Positions 10,052 to 20,217 are shown, counted from the stretch's first letter. The stretch is 64,000 bases of DNA from Paramisgurnus dabryanus (GCF_030506205.2 NC_133347.1:19637538-19701537), one strand, 5' to 3'. Notes: generated from the letters alone by a model not told the origin. Numbers and translations are program-made.

Positions 10052-10734
10052 TTCCGAGATGCATGCCGGGACCGCTGGAATAAGTTGCTTCGCCGCCGGG
10101 GCTCGCGACGGTAGCCTTTTCCCGTCATAAAGGTCCCTTTCTGCTCCCTGCTCTGTCTGTTGAGACGGCCAGTCAATACTAAGTTTCTCCGCCGCTCTTC
10201 GACATACTTCGAGCAGGTCGAACTCCGCTTGGGCCGGGGGGGGGACCCTTCGCTTAACGCGCTGTCCGGTCGGGAAGGATTCGGTGGGAGGATGGCATCA
10301 TCCTCATCCTCTTCACCCTCCTCTAACAAGCGAGCGATCGTTTCGTCGTCGTAATCGTCCTCCTCTTCTCCATCGTCTGGCAGAGACCCAAAAAGGGGAG
10401 GTAGGTCAGAGGAGAGTTCATCCATCATGTCGCCCCAGTTGTCTGACTCCGGGGGCTTCTTAGTCTCTCCCGTGACTGACTGGGAAAGACAGGGGTCTCC
10501 TTTGTTAGCGGCCGCTACTCGCACCCTTCTCTCTAGCACCCTTGACGGGAAGCGAGAGCAGTGCGGGCAGCATTCCGGGTTAGCGTGGGCCGCTTGCGCG
10601 TGTTTCACCCCCAAGCAGACGATGCATAAGGGGTGAGAATCTCTGGCCGAGATCATCGATCCACACGCACATGGACGCGGGGTCGCCGCTTTTGCCCCGT
10701 CGTCCGAAGAACTAGCCTTTGAAGTACTAGCCAT
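10048..10734 (-). CDS. DIRS gag-like protein, N-terminal part (upstream of frameshift)
   Basis: First ORF of the inner DIRS; Met at 10734 lies about 210 bases inside the 5' inverted repeat. Residues 22-59 carry a Cys/His cluster (C22, C24, H34, C37, C40, H45, H50, C55, C56, C59) suggesting a zinc-binding fold. Residues 122-146 are strongly acidic (EEEDD...EEDEDD). The true frame is followed to about residue 165. There a run of nine C on the minus strand (10236-10244) shifts it, and the last roughly 63 residues up to the stop at 10048 are out-of-frame and Arg-rich. Order and position (first, before RT) match gag of DIRS elements; the function (packaging of the RNA) is by analogy. Full-length gag would be about 500 residues. 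Confidence 0.8.
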   Translation of the reverse strand: MASTSKASSSDDGAKAATPRPCACGSMISARDSHPLCIVCLGVKHAQAAHANPECCPHCSRFPSRVLERRVRVAAANKGDPCLSQSVTGETKKPPESDNWGDMMDELSSDLPPLFGSLPDDGEEEDDYDDETIARLLEEGEEDEDDAILPPNPSRPDSALSEGSPPRPKRSSTCSKYVEERRRNLVLTGRLNRQSREQKGTFMTGKGYRREPRRRSNLFQRSRHASRK

Positions 10735-10944
10735 TCTAAGTTCACCACAACGTGTTACTTAGTACAATCGATGTCCAATACCGCAGCAGAATTCACCGTG
10801 ACAGTGAAAAATCGCCCGTAAGAAAAAACAGCTGCGCTCAACGACGTACCTTGACAGCTCGTCCTAGAACCGTTAAACAGCTATTTCCTACAGTGCCTGC
10901 TGACGGATAGCTCCCAAAAAAAAGATCTTCACGGGGAAGAGATC

Positions 10945-11097
10945 GAGAATGAAGTAAGGTACCAAAGGCAGTGATATTTAAGGTGGGGAGGCGGGACTCC
11001 AGCATCACTGCCGTGATTGGTCTGTCAACCGACAGACGTGGTGTGATTGGTGCTTCCATGATCTGTCACGCCAGAGGCGTTCCCATAGTGAGATACC
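10945..11097 (-). repeat. 5'-side inverted repeat of the inner DIRS
   Basis: It is 153 bp long, identical in reverse complement to 5442-5594. It contains a TATA-like TAAATAT on the minus strand (10974-10980), placed about 240 bases before the gag start. The unique 5' tip is 11098-11119. Confidence 0.88.
10974..10980 (-). promoter_or_regulatory. TATA-like box of the inner DIRS
   Basis: On the minus strand it reads TAAATAT after a C-rich stretch (CCTCCCCACCT) inside the 5' inverted repeat and points toward gag. The match is weak, but it sits in the expected promoter repeat. Confidence 0.35.
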
Positions 11098-11804
11098 GAG
11101 CGAATGTTTGAAAGAGAACGTGGCATTCTGTTCATAAGTCCACTTCAGTTTGACTAAGCAAAGGTCCCGCCCCGAGCTGACGGCCGGGAAGCTTGCTTAA
11201 GTTACACACGGCTGCATGAAGTGCTGTCATTACGAGCTAGCCCAGCATTTGCTGTGGGTTGAACACGCTTTACGACGGCAATCAGCCTTCGGCGCGTGGA
11301 ACGCCGTTTGTCTCATATAAATCACCTTGTACTGTGAATACGGTACATTATGAGGATGATTTAGCACTGCAGCACTCTCGACCGTGTTATTGTGATAATG
11401 CGGTCGGGCAATCTACGGTGGTTTCATTATTTACCGAACCAGACTGAGATCTCGCCCCCTGAACAAGCTGACGAGTCATCTCCTTTATAAACTCATTGCA
11501 TCGCTTTATAAGCTATGTTCAATCAGAGTGATACGCATCTCATGCTTAAACTACCAATATTAACCCATTACGATGGGCGTGTGGAGATGGCATCCGTGGG
11601 ACACGACCTACATTACGTGCCTTATGACACATTGACACAAGCTGCTAGGACCCCTTTCACGAGGCGTCCTTATGCAAAGTCTGATCCATTCTGTCTAGTG
11701 ACATTTGAAAGTCAAAACCCCCCGCGAATCGCCGGTGGAACACTTTTCTCCTCACTACAGAGGCACGGCGGCTCTCTCCCCTACCTATATCTATGTGGCC
11801 GTGA

Positions 11805-11962
11805 TAACAGCGAACCACGCTTTTACGACCGACCATTCATTTAATTCACAAGCCTGTCATCTCTCAGATGCGGACGGCGGCGGTAACAGCGAACCATGCT
11901 TTTACGGCTGGCCATTCACTTTATTCATAAGCCTGTCATTTCTCAGATGCGGACGGTGCCCG
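11805..11962 (+). repeat. Two tandem copies of a 79-bp unit
   Basis: TAACAGCGAACCACGCTTTT at 11805 recurs at 11884, followed in both by a CAAGCCTGTCAT or CATAAGCCTGTCAT block and TCTCAGATGCGGACGG. It lies in the interior of the outer DIRS, on the far side of the inner insertion. Confidence 0.8.
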
Positions 11963-12029
11963 AGGCACAGCGCTCTGGAACTGTCCAAGGTCCTGTATGA
12001 CACATACGTCTGACGTACATCAGACGATC

Positions 12030-13210
12030 AGCTGTTTATCTGCGTCACAGATCACTCACTAGAGCACCTGTCAATACAGGCTATTTATGGATCGTTGACG
12101 TTATCACCTCCCGTGACAATTATGCTCACTTGTCTTAGAGCATGGGCATGGTCTTAGAGGTTTCTCATTTGACAATTGTGACACGGCCGGCTGGTCCCCG
12201 CCGTCCACGTTGTCAGTTTACAGCTTCGACATCCCTGCTTCGCGCACTACTGAGGTTTGTTGCATTAAAGGTGCGCCCATTAGCTCACCTGTATGCACGA
12301 TATGGGTTTTAATTATATGCGTCCACCGTGCGCTTAGAGAAGCTCACATGTACACGCTATAACATTTTGGTATACAATAAGATGCGCTTGGGAAAGCTCA
12401 CCTGTATACACAGCTGTGTTATGCTTTGTGACACATACATTGTTGTTCATCTGTGTACGTTCACGGTGCGTTGGGTGCCCACCGTTACGTTCATCAATCA
12501 TATCTGTACACATTCACGGCGCGTTGTGTGCACTGATTTATCTATACGCATTCACGGTGCACTGAAGAGTTCACCCGTGTGCGCACAATTTATTATCAGA
12601 ACACATGACGGCGCGCTCGAGAATCTTGCCGGCCTGTGCATTATAACACTCTGATTCATCTATATGCATTCACGATGTATTCAAGTGTTCACCTGTGCCC
12701 GTGCAATTTATAGTCAATACACATTTACGGCGCGCTTGGAAAGCTCACCGATCTGTGCACTATAATACTACCTATATGCATCCCGATGCGCTCGAGGGTG
12801 CACCGGGGTTCACACTATTGTGGTATCTGTATAATCCCACGCTACGAACCGTTCTGCCGCATATTATAGTCAGATCGGCCGATTCGTGAGCTTCGCAGAT
12901 CACTCACTACGTATGTCTGTTGCTAACAGTGGTTATTTAGATGGATCGTTGAAACCATCGCACTGGCTCACGCCCCTCTATGAGCTATGTCCTATATAGA
13001 GCCCACTCTGTGCGAGTTTGGCTTCTTCATGAACTTGGTCTACAGGGGTATCTATATCTATATTTAATATCTGCTACGCGGCCGGCTGGTCTTCGCCGTC
13101 TACGTTGTCAGATTGTACAGCTTAGACGTCCCTGCCCTACGAGCGCAGGTTCTCTCGGCTCAATCATGCACGCTCATGCGTTTTATGTGTACACCACGGT
13201 GCGCTCAGCG
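12030..13210 (+). repeat. Diverged ~0.3-kb duplication flanking irregular short tandem units
   Basis: Blocks at 12050 (GATCACTCACTA), about 12090 (GGATCGTTGA) and 12186 (GCCGGCTGG...GTTGTCAG) recur in the same order at 12898, about 12942 and 13081, an offset of about 850-895. Between them (about 12320-12800) are irregular units built on variants of CATTCACGGTGCGYT and AGCTCACCTGT. It is non-coding by appearance. Confidence 0.6.
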
Positions 13211-13453
13211 AGCTCACCAACGTGACTCTGAATTTACTTATCTCGCACAGCCGCGGCGCGTACCTCGCCGTCTTGTGCTATGTTATGTGCCCCTGGTGTG
13301 TTTAAAACCCCACCGTGTGCGTGTCAACAATTTATATGGTGCTTACACATTTGCTTTTAAAGCTGTGACTATGCCGGGTATAGGGCCACACGCAGTGTCT
13401 CTCCGGTAAGGCACTTCAGTACGTTGTGTATGCACGGCGTGATGGGATTACGT

Positions 13454-13568
13454 TCCCCCATAGCGTCAGCTAACTGACGCAATGCGAAGTGAACCGTATT
13501 GAAAGGGAACGCTTAGGTTACTCACGTAACCCCGGTTCCCTGAAATAACGGGAACGAAGCATTGCGTC
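13454..13568. repeat. Internal complementary region of the outer DIRS
   Basis: Positions 13454-13510 are the reverse complement of the left tip and adjoining repeat (2914-2970), with one mismatch seen in the tip. Positions 13508-13568 are the reverse complement of the right tip (13786-13846). The halves meet in GAAAGGGAAC/GCTTAGG. The element therefore keeps the replication structure of DIRS although it codes for nothing recognisable. Confidence 0.88.
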
Positions 13569-13629
13569 TCTTGCCGTGCTACAAACGTCTACGCAGCGAG
13601 TGTTATTCGGCTGCGCGCTTCAGTCGAAT

Positions 13630-13793
13630 AATAATGAGCTCCTGACGATTGAACCGCGCTTATATAGGGACGCGTTCCTCCCGCGCGCGGGTTCAAACGT
13701 CATTGGTCTGTACTTTGTACAGACGTTAACCAATAGGCTTCAGTCACGGAGTAAACAGGAGTTTCCCCCATAGCGTCAGCTAACTGACGCAAT
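13630..13793 (-). repeat. Right inverted terminal repeat of the outer DIRS
   Basis: Exact reverse complement of 2941-3104 by eye over 164 bp. The unique right tip is 13794-13846. Confidence 0.88.
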
Positions 13794-13974
13794 GCTTCGT
13801 TCCCGTTATTTCAGGGAACCGGGGTTACGTGAGTAACCTAAGCGTTTTCAACCTAGCGTTAAACTGTTTATACAAAAATGTTTATAATTGACCCAACAAT
13901 GGGTTAAAACAACCCAGCTAGGTTCATCCCTTCGGTTCATAGTTGTGTTTTATTACATACATGTATAATTTTTA

Positions 13975-14120
13975 GGGCTGTAAATCAATTAAAATATTTA
14001 ATTTACATTAATCGCATGATTGTCATGAGTTAACTTGCGATTAATCGCAAATTAATCACACATTTTTATTTGTTCTAAATTTACTTTAAATTAACACTTT
14101 TCACGTTTTTAATACTCTAA
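13975..14120. repeat. Old interspersed repeat with ATTAATCGC motifs
   Basis: AGGGCTGTAAATCAATTAAA, followed by GCGATTAATCGC and related motifs, is a common teleost interspersed-repeat signature. The boundaries are not defined and there is no coding part. Confidence 0.4.
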
Positions 14121-14190
14121 TCAACATGGTTGTGGACAAATATATATGTTTTATGCTATGTTTATTATTAGTGAAATCATACTCAACATA

Positions 14191-15312
14191 CACTCTAAAA
14201 ATGACCCATAATGAGTAAATATTGGACAGAACACATGGGTTAAAAATACCCCAATGTAGGGTTAAAACATGAATCATATAGAGATTATCATCATAAATAT
14301 TATGCTAATTAACACCTTCAACTTTCTGAAACCTTTCCTTAAACTTTATCACAAAATTGTATGTAATGTTTTGTTGAATCTGCACTCTAAAATGGGGTTT
14401 GTTGCAACACTTTCTCACTTGCCAAGGGGTCAAAATCTGAAGCATGTTCAAATGCCTTCAGCATCAGTATGAAGACGCGAAGGGTGCCCCTATGCGTCAC
14501 TATATCGACGAAATGGGAACTCTGTTGCTTTCATGCTAATTCCTCAGCGTCAGATATAGACAAAACGGCATCCCGGAAGGTGATGCCGTCACGTTAAGCG
14601 ACGTCAGTGTATGCGACGATCGGCAGTACATACCGCTTGTGGACAGTAACTACTACATTTTTTTCCAATTTTTAAACCATTGTAGCTTGGGGATAGAATT
14701 CTGGTTTGGATGTCAGTTTAAGTATTGGTTTATAGTTTTTGTGTTCTGATTATAATTTTTTTTGCTTGGGGTTAGGGTTAGAGTTCGGGTTTGGGTTAAG
14801 ATGTCTGTATTGGTTTATAGTTTTTGTCTTCTGATTTTTAAACCATTGTCGCTTGGGCTTGGGGTTAGGGTTAGAGTTGGGTTGGGGTTACAAGCGACAA
14901 TGGTTAAACATTCGGAACAAAAATTTACAGTAGTAGTTAACGTCCAGAAGCGGCATGATCCTGCCGATCGGCACATACGTTGACGTCGCATAAAGTGATT
15001 GCATCACCTTCCGGGATGCCCTATCGTCTATATCCGACACTGAGGGATTAGCATGAAAGCAATAGAGTTCCCATTTCGTCAATATAGTGACACATAGGGG
15101 CACCCTTCGCGTCTTCATACTGACCCTGAAGGCGTTTAAACATGCTTCAGATTTTGACGCCTGGGGAGTGAGAATGGGTTGCATGGTTGCATAACAACAA
15201 TCCAACATTTGGTCATTTTTAACCCGGCATTGGGTACATTTTAACCTAGCGATGTGTTCTGTCCAATATTTACCCATTATTAGTCAAAAATAACCCAGCC
15301 ATTTTTAGAGTG
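14191..15312. mobile_element. Long-inverted-repeat non-autonomous DNA transposon (1.1 kb)
   Basis: The ends are CACTCTAAAAATG at 14191 and CATTTTTAGAGTG ending at 15312. Inverted arms are clear at about 14400-14640 and 14945-15185 (for example GAAGACGCGAAGGGTGCCCC at 14472 and its complement near 15115). The centre (14640-14945) has two ~86-bp repeats around ATTGGTTTATAGTTTTTGT and TTAGGG-like runs. The left arm carries an extra segment (about 14262-14385) missing from the right arm. No transposase. Confidence 0.75.
14265..14372 (+). repeat. Segment shared with 17623-17722
   Basis: Both stretches read a diverged GAATCATAYAGAGATTRTCA followed by CAYCTTCWACTTTCTGAAACC and a TTAAACTTTAT block. 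It is an interspersed sequence next to the CACTCTAAAAATG-type elements in both places. Confidence 0.65.
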
Positions 15313-15319
15313 TATAGCA

Positions 15320-16200
15320 TAAAGAACATAGACATGTTTCAGATGTGTCAGTCAGCGCGAGGAAGATCGTTTTTGAGTCTTGTCACTTTCAATAACTCTT
15401 TTAATATCAATCAGGTGCCAAACTTTATCTCTCTTAATAATTATTTTAACATCAAGCAAGTTTTGCACTCTATTTTTTCATTCCTGCATGTTTTAAAACC
15501 GAAACCAAAATATCAGACGTGCAAGTGGATGGACAACCATCCTTTGTGTATTAGTTAAGCATTTAGGAAGGTACACCTCTTATAAATCATACAAATAAAA
15601 ATAATTTTAGATGCTCAATGCCTATTTAGAGCATTGGGATTGCTAGATGAGGGCTTAATGTTTCTTATTTTTATGAAAACCTCCATCCAATTTAGATAAC
15701 ACGGATCACATTTACTGTCTAAGACATCTCAGTTTATTAAACTATGGGCTAGACCAAGAACCCCATCCTTATAATTTTACTATAAAGTTTGAAATAGGTG
15801 ACCTGAATCAAGTAATAAAGAAAAACAGACAAAAAGGGCCCAGTCATTTGGGTAAGACCATTGAAGTTACCATATTTTTACCATATATGCCTCGTTTGTG
15901 ATGAAATGGTGAAAATAATTGTTTAATAACCTTAAACAAGACCTTTTTCTTCTCACACTCTTTTCTTTCAATAAACTTATTCTCCTCCATCCTCTAGGGT
16001 TTTAAATCTCTCTCCATCCACCCCTCCCCGTGTCATTTTCTCTCCTACAGCTGCCCAAACAACAAGGCCCAAAAAGATTGCAGTTCATTTCAAAGCGCAG
16101 TGGATGGAGGCCTCATTTACGCTCTCCTGGCAACTCAATCAGGCCAGCCAGGCCTGATGAGTGAGTGACTAGTTTCAGACTGCCAGTCAATATGTGTCTA
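15320..16200. other. Unannotated stretch
   Basis: AT-rich sequence with no gene, no clear repeat and no long inverted arms. A pyrimidine-rich piece lies at about 15940-16050. Confidence 0.5.
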
Positions 16201-16224
16201 CTGTGATAGAATGTCGGCATATAC

Positions 16225-16226
<2 letters not shown>

Positions 16227-16318
<92 letters not shown>
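16227..16318. repeat. (CT)n microsatellite
   Basis: About 46 uninterrupted CT units. Open frames of alternating Arg-Glu or Ser-Leu across it are artefacts. Confidence 0.97.
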
Positions 16319-16320
<2 letters not shown>

Positions 16321-16689
16321 CTCTATCCCTTCTTTTCCCCTTGTCTAATCAATGTTATCAAAATGGAGAAGATAGGAAAAGGAAAAACATTGAGACACAG
16401 TTACGATATCTCACTCTCATGCTGCAAAGCGAATCAAATTGACCTCATATGAACTGGTCAAAGATATACAGTACTTGTGAAGAAGAAAAGCGGCATGTAA
16501 AAACAAAAAAAGAGGACTAAAATCCACACATTAACTACAAACTACATTTGGATGCATTTGTAAAAATAATTTCTTTTGAACTGGTTGATCAATTGATGCA
16601 TAGATGTTTTCGGATATTATACATACAGTATAATGCCATTACTAAACAATACAGTAGCCTATTTGTAATATTTTTTATTACACCAAAGT

Positions 16690-16905
16690 TTTGTGTGTGT
16701 GTGCCTGGTAATTATAGGAATACCAGTATTTTTGTGACCTTGTTGGGACATTTTGATGTCCCCATGAGGAAACAAGCTTATAAATCAAACAGAATGATGT
16801 ATCTTGAAAATGTGAAGTAAAAGAATGGTTTCTGTGATGGTTGGGGTTAGGGAATGGGGTAGGTAAGGGGAATAGAATATACAGTTTGTACAGTACAGTA
16901 TAAAT
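16690..16905. repeat. Interspersed repeat with GGGACATTTTGATGTCCC
   Basis: A GTTGGGACATTTTGATGTCCCC hairpin followed by a GGTTTCTGTGATGG...GGTTAGGG tract resembles a common teleost DNA-transposon derivative. A related motif (GTGGGACATTTGGTCCCC) is at 35787. The ends are not defined. Confidence 0.4.
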
Positions 16906-16920
16906 CTGCTTTGTACTTAA

Positions 16921-17159
16921 AGGCGGGGTGCATGATCTCTGAAAGCCAATGTTGACATTTGAAGTCACCTAAACAAACACCCCCCTATCCCAACAGAATC
17001 TGGACCTTCTTTTGATAGACCCGCCCCACACATACGCAACCCAGGCAGCGATGTCCGTTAGTAGACACGCACCTAACTGCTGATTGGCTAAAAGTGTGTT
17101 TTGGTACTCGGCCTGACTCCCTTTTCCAAAGCGTTTTTCAAAAATTGTGCACCCCACCT
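16921..17159. mobile_element. TTAA-flanked MITE (239 bp)
   Basis: Terminal repeats AGGCGGGGTGCA and TGCACCCCACCT (one mismatch) lie directly inside TTAA at 16917-16920 and 17160-17163. The TTAA duplication is the hallmark of piggyBac-type insertion. No coding capacity. Confidence 0.82.
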
Positions 17160-17327
17160 TTAATAACATACAGCTAACCACCACACAGGTGGGAAAATGG
17201 ACGGTCACATGCTGAATCAAAGTTTATCACAAGTGGCCTTTTCAAAGATGATTATCAATATGTGCAGAGATGGTGTACAGTGTCATTCACACAAATAAAC
17301 ACAATTCACACATAAAACACAATGATG

Positions 17328-17434
<107 letters not shown>

Positions 17435-17622
17435 TGGTAGGAAATATGGTAGGAAATTTACAAAATATCTTTATGGAACATGATCTTTACATAATATACT
17501 TATGATTTTTGTCATAAAGATCATTTTAACCAACACAATGTATTTTCGCCTTTGTGGTCCAGGTCACAAATAAAAAGCAACACGTTAACGCTATTTTACC
17601 ATAAAAGTACATTTATAAGCCC

Positions 17623-17722
17623 CCTGAATCATACAGAGATTGTCATCATAAAATATATGGTAATTTACACCTTCTACTTTCTGAAACCTTTACTTAAACT
17701 TTATTTTACCACAAAATTATAT
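17623..17722 (+). repeat. Second copy of the 14265-14372 sequence
   Basis: Diverged copy of the stretch described at 14265. The adjoining MITE starts within a few bases of its end. Confidence 0.65.
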
Positions 17723-17726
17723 GTAA

Positions 17727-17957
17727 CACACTAAAAATGTCTGGGTTATTTTTGACTCATAATGGGTAAATATTGGACAGAACACACTGCTTGGTTAAAA
17801 TTGTCCCAATGCTGGGTTGTTTTAACCCAACTGCTGGGTTATTATACCCCATCATTTGGTCATTTTAACCCAGCATGGGTTAATTTTAAACCCAACATGT
17901 GTTCTGTTCAATATTTTCCCATTATGGGTCAAAAATAACCCAGACATTTTTAGAGTG
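17727..17957. mobile_element. MITE with CACTCTAAAAATG-type ends (231 bp)
   Basis: The ends are CACACTAAAAATGTCTGGG and its complement ending CATTTTTAGAGTG. The whole element is nearly palindromic, built of CTGGGTT/AACCCAG pieces and ATGGGTAAATATTGGACAG with its complement. Same terminal family as 14191-15312. I cannot confirm the target duplication. Confidence 0.78.
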
Positions 17958-17959
17958 TA

Positions 17960-20170
17960 TTACATTTTTTATGTATATCTCAATTTTTTTATGTTAACTG
18001 TATTTACCAACATTATTACAATGCAGCTTTGGTTTGAAATGTTGAAGGATTGTCTAGGCATTAATCAAAATGAAAATTTTATAAATAAAGGCATTATCAA
18101 GGTCAAATTTTCATTAGTGACCTCTAGAAAAACAACAATCTCTTGCACAGGCTACGTTACATCATAACATTTCTTTGAAAAATCTCAACATTCTGTATAA
18201 GATATTGAATCCTATTTTCAGTGTAATCTCAGACAATTGTGTGATATACAGTGTATAGCCACTGCAAATTGATAGTATGAGTGAATGAGCAAACGAGCCA
18301 CCCACACGAATGTTATTGGAGATCTCGCCTGTAACAGCAAATTTTTCTTTGTATCTGACGCAACAGTTTCATCACACCGTGCTTTGAGCAGTTTCAGATT
18401 TAAAACACATTAATATAAATAGTGTGTTTGTAGAACAAGCATGTCAAAAATCTGGACACGTTCACCCATACACACTCACTATATCTACCGAATGTGCTGC
18501 TGCTAGTAACTGATTTCATTCTTTAACTGTTTCTTTGTTTTTCTCTTGTTGTTTTTTTGTGCTGATCAGAGTGTGTCTGTCTTATTAAAATACAGATTCT
18601 CTCTCTCTCTCTCTCTCTTTCGCTCTTATGGCCGAGTGCTTAGGATTGTCCCTGGTGTCCTCTATTACCCAGCGCCCCACTGAACATGCTCTGCAGTCTG
18701 CTGACCCCCTGACCCGCCTGTCACCCTGACGGCTATTGTTATCCTGGGCTTATTTCACAAAAGCGGCCTTTTGTTCCTCCCCCATTATATTGAAAATATG
18801 AAGCCATAAACGGGCTGGTAATTTCCAGATAGGAGTGTATTTGTGTGTGGAGAGCGGTGGGGGAACGGTGAATGGTGGTGCGTTTGATTGATCTGATCCA
18901 TCCTACAAATTGAAAAAAAAAGAATTCAGTGAGTAATTGCTTGACTGTTCTGAATCAATAATATTAGACCTTGTAATATTAGACTGATTGACAACAGCTG
19001 TCACAATGTAATATTTGCTGTTACAGGGATCATTTTACAGTATACAATCTAATGCAACTCTAATTTATCTAATGCAGTGAATGCATACTGTATTTATTCA
19101 TTCACTACAGTACCATATAGCAGATATGTACATTTACAAAGTAAGAAAAAAGATTAAAGCTCTCTCCCCTTTTGCCCTCAATACCACCTGCAGCTGACTA
19201 GCAAAAATAATTGAGGCTTTGACATCTGGCTATTTTATACTTTGATATGTCCCACCCAAACTTCATGTTTTAATAGGAAATACATCAATAAAAAAATTTG
19301 CAATCACAACAGGACCATATCATAATTTACATAATAAACAAAAAAATTGCACATAACATGGCTTCCACAAATTTGACATTAATACCTTAAATCTTGTGTG
19401 TGTCCCAAATCTTTATTTAGCACAGCGCCTATTCCTGATCAAGCTCTATATTGTAATTTTGACACTATATTACACAGCCATCGTTATTAAATAGTTTACA
19501 GTTTCCACACTAAAATCATTTCATATACAGCGATGACATCTTGGTGAGAGAGACGCGCTTGCCCTCTTTCTGCAGTGGAAAACGCTGTTGACTGCCTAAT
19601 AAATCTGCTTTACCGCCCAAAGGTCAGCAGAAAGCATTACAGAGTCTCCTCGACGACGGGAGTCGTCTAGAAAGCACATCCCCTCGCTCTCTTTTCCAAG
19701 GATCGCTGAAATTTATAAGTTGCTGAACAAGTACTAAAGGCCATTAAAAACGTAGCTGGAATTTATGTGAGGCAGAGGTGGAAATTATATAATTAGGGGG
19801 CTCAAATAATTTTTCAGTCGGATTCTTCTCGCAGACCTTTAAGTTTAATTGGGTGCTAACGGCAGCTAGGAACCAATGATGACGACAGACACGGGAAATA
19901 AATCAGGTGGAAAGGTCAAAGGTCACGCTTGTACATGAGGAAGACATATGTAACGAGGAGGAAGAGAAAATGAGGATCTTTAAGTTACTCGATGATATTT
20001 TGAGGGTTTTTAAGGTCTGCAAGGTTCATGTTTTTTGGGTGCTTGACTCTGTCACTGTGACCTCATAATGGATATATAGATCATTATGCAAATTTACACG
20101 TATGTGTTTGGCTTAGCTGACACAAAGCTACTTTTACATTTTATCAGTTCATGCATTTTGATAATGCTCC
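17960..20170. other. Mostly single-copy-looking DNA; possible conserved non-coding blocks
   Basis: No gene found. A short CT run lies at 18600. Blocks at about 18630-18850 and 19540-19930 have balanced base composition, few indel-prone runs and transcription-factor-like words (CTATTGTTAT, CTTTTGTTCC). They look unlike the surrounding AT-rich sequence. Confidence 0.35.
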
Positions 20171-20212
20171 TACATAGGCCCTACCAACTGGGCTGCAGAA
20201 TCTCTCTCTCTC

Positions 20213-20217
20213 AGATG

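Larger units (their letters stand above)
5398..11119 (-). mobile_element. Inner DIRS-type (tyrosine recombinase) retrotransposon
   Basis: The element runs on the minus strand: 5' tip at 11119, gag-like ORF (frameshifted), RT/RNase H ORF, tyrosine recombinase ORF, internal complementary region, 3' tip at 5398. The inverted repeats 5442-5594 and 10945-11097 are identical by eye over 153 bp, with unequal outer tips. RT, RNase H and recombinase motifs all look intact; only gag carries an obvious lesion. The three gene products lie in different frames with short overlaps or gaps, as in other vertebrate DIRS elements. It is inserted in the outer DIRS in opposite orientation. Lack of LTRs and of an endonuclease or DDE integrase, plus a tyrosine recombinase, separate it from Gypsy, LINE and retroviral elements. 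Confidence 0.95.
2914..13846 (+). mobile_element. Outer DIRS-type element, non-coding, interrupted by the inner DIRS
   Basis: The ends are GTTCCCTTTCAAAACGG at 2914 and GGTTACGTGAGTAACCTAAG ending at 13842. Long inverted repeats at 2941-3104 and 13630-13793 are identical by eye over 164 bp. An internal complementary region at about 13454-13568 joins the complements of both unequal outer tips, which is the diagnostic layout of DIRS retrotransposons. Subtracting the inner element (5398-11119) leaves about 5.2 kb, with no recognisable gag, RT, RNase H or recombinase. I infer a non-autonomous element mobilised in trans. The intact ends argue that it is recent. The alternative is a deleted copy of an autonomous element whose interior was replaced by tandem repeats. 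Confidence 0.8.

Noticed and set aside
14765..14890. TTAGGG-like runs suggesting interstitial telomere repeats
   Set aside because: Degenerate and embedded in the centre of a transposon; similar GGGTTAG-like tracts occur in other fish repeats here.
16113..16442. Arg-Glu and Ser-Leu repeat open frames (also at 30505-30703 and 35431-35950)
   Set aside because: Translations of CT microsatellites.
20170..20205. Antisense tRNA-like A box (CCTACCAACTGGGCTGCAG)
   Set aside because: No B box at the right distance and no cloverleaf; at best a remnant of a SINE, too weak to annotate.
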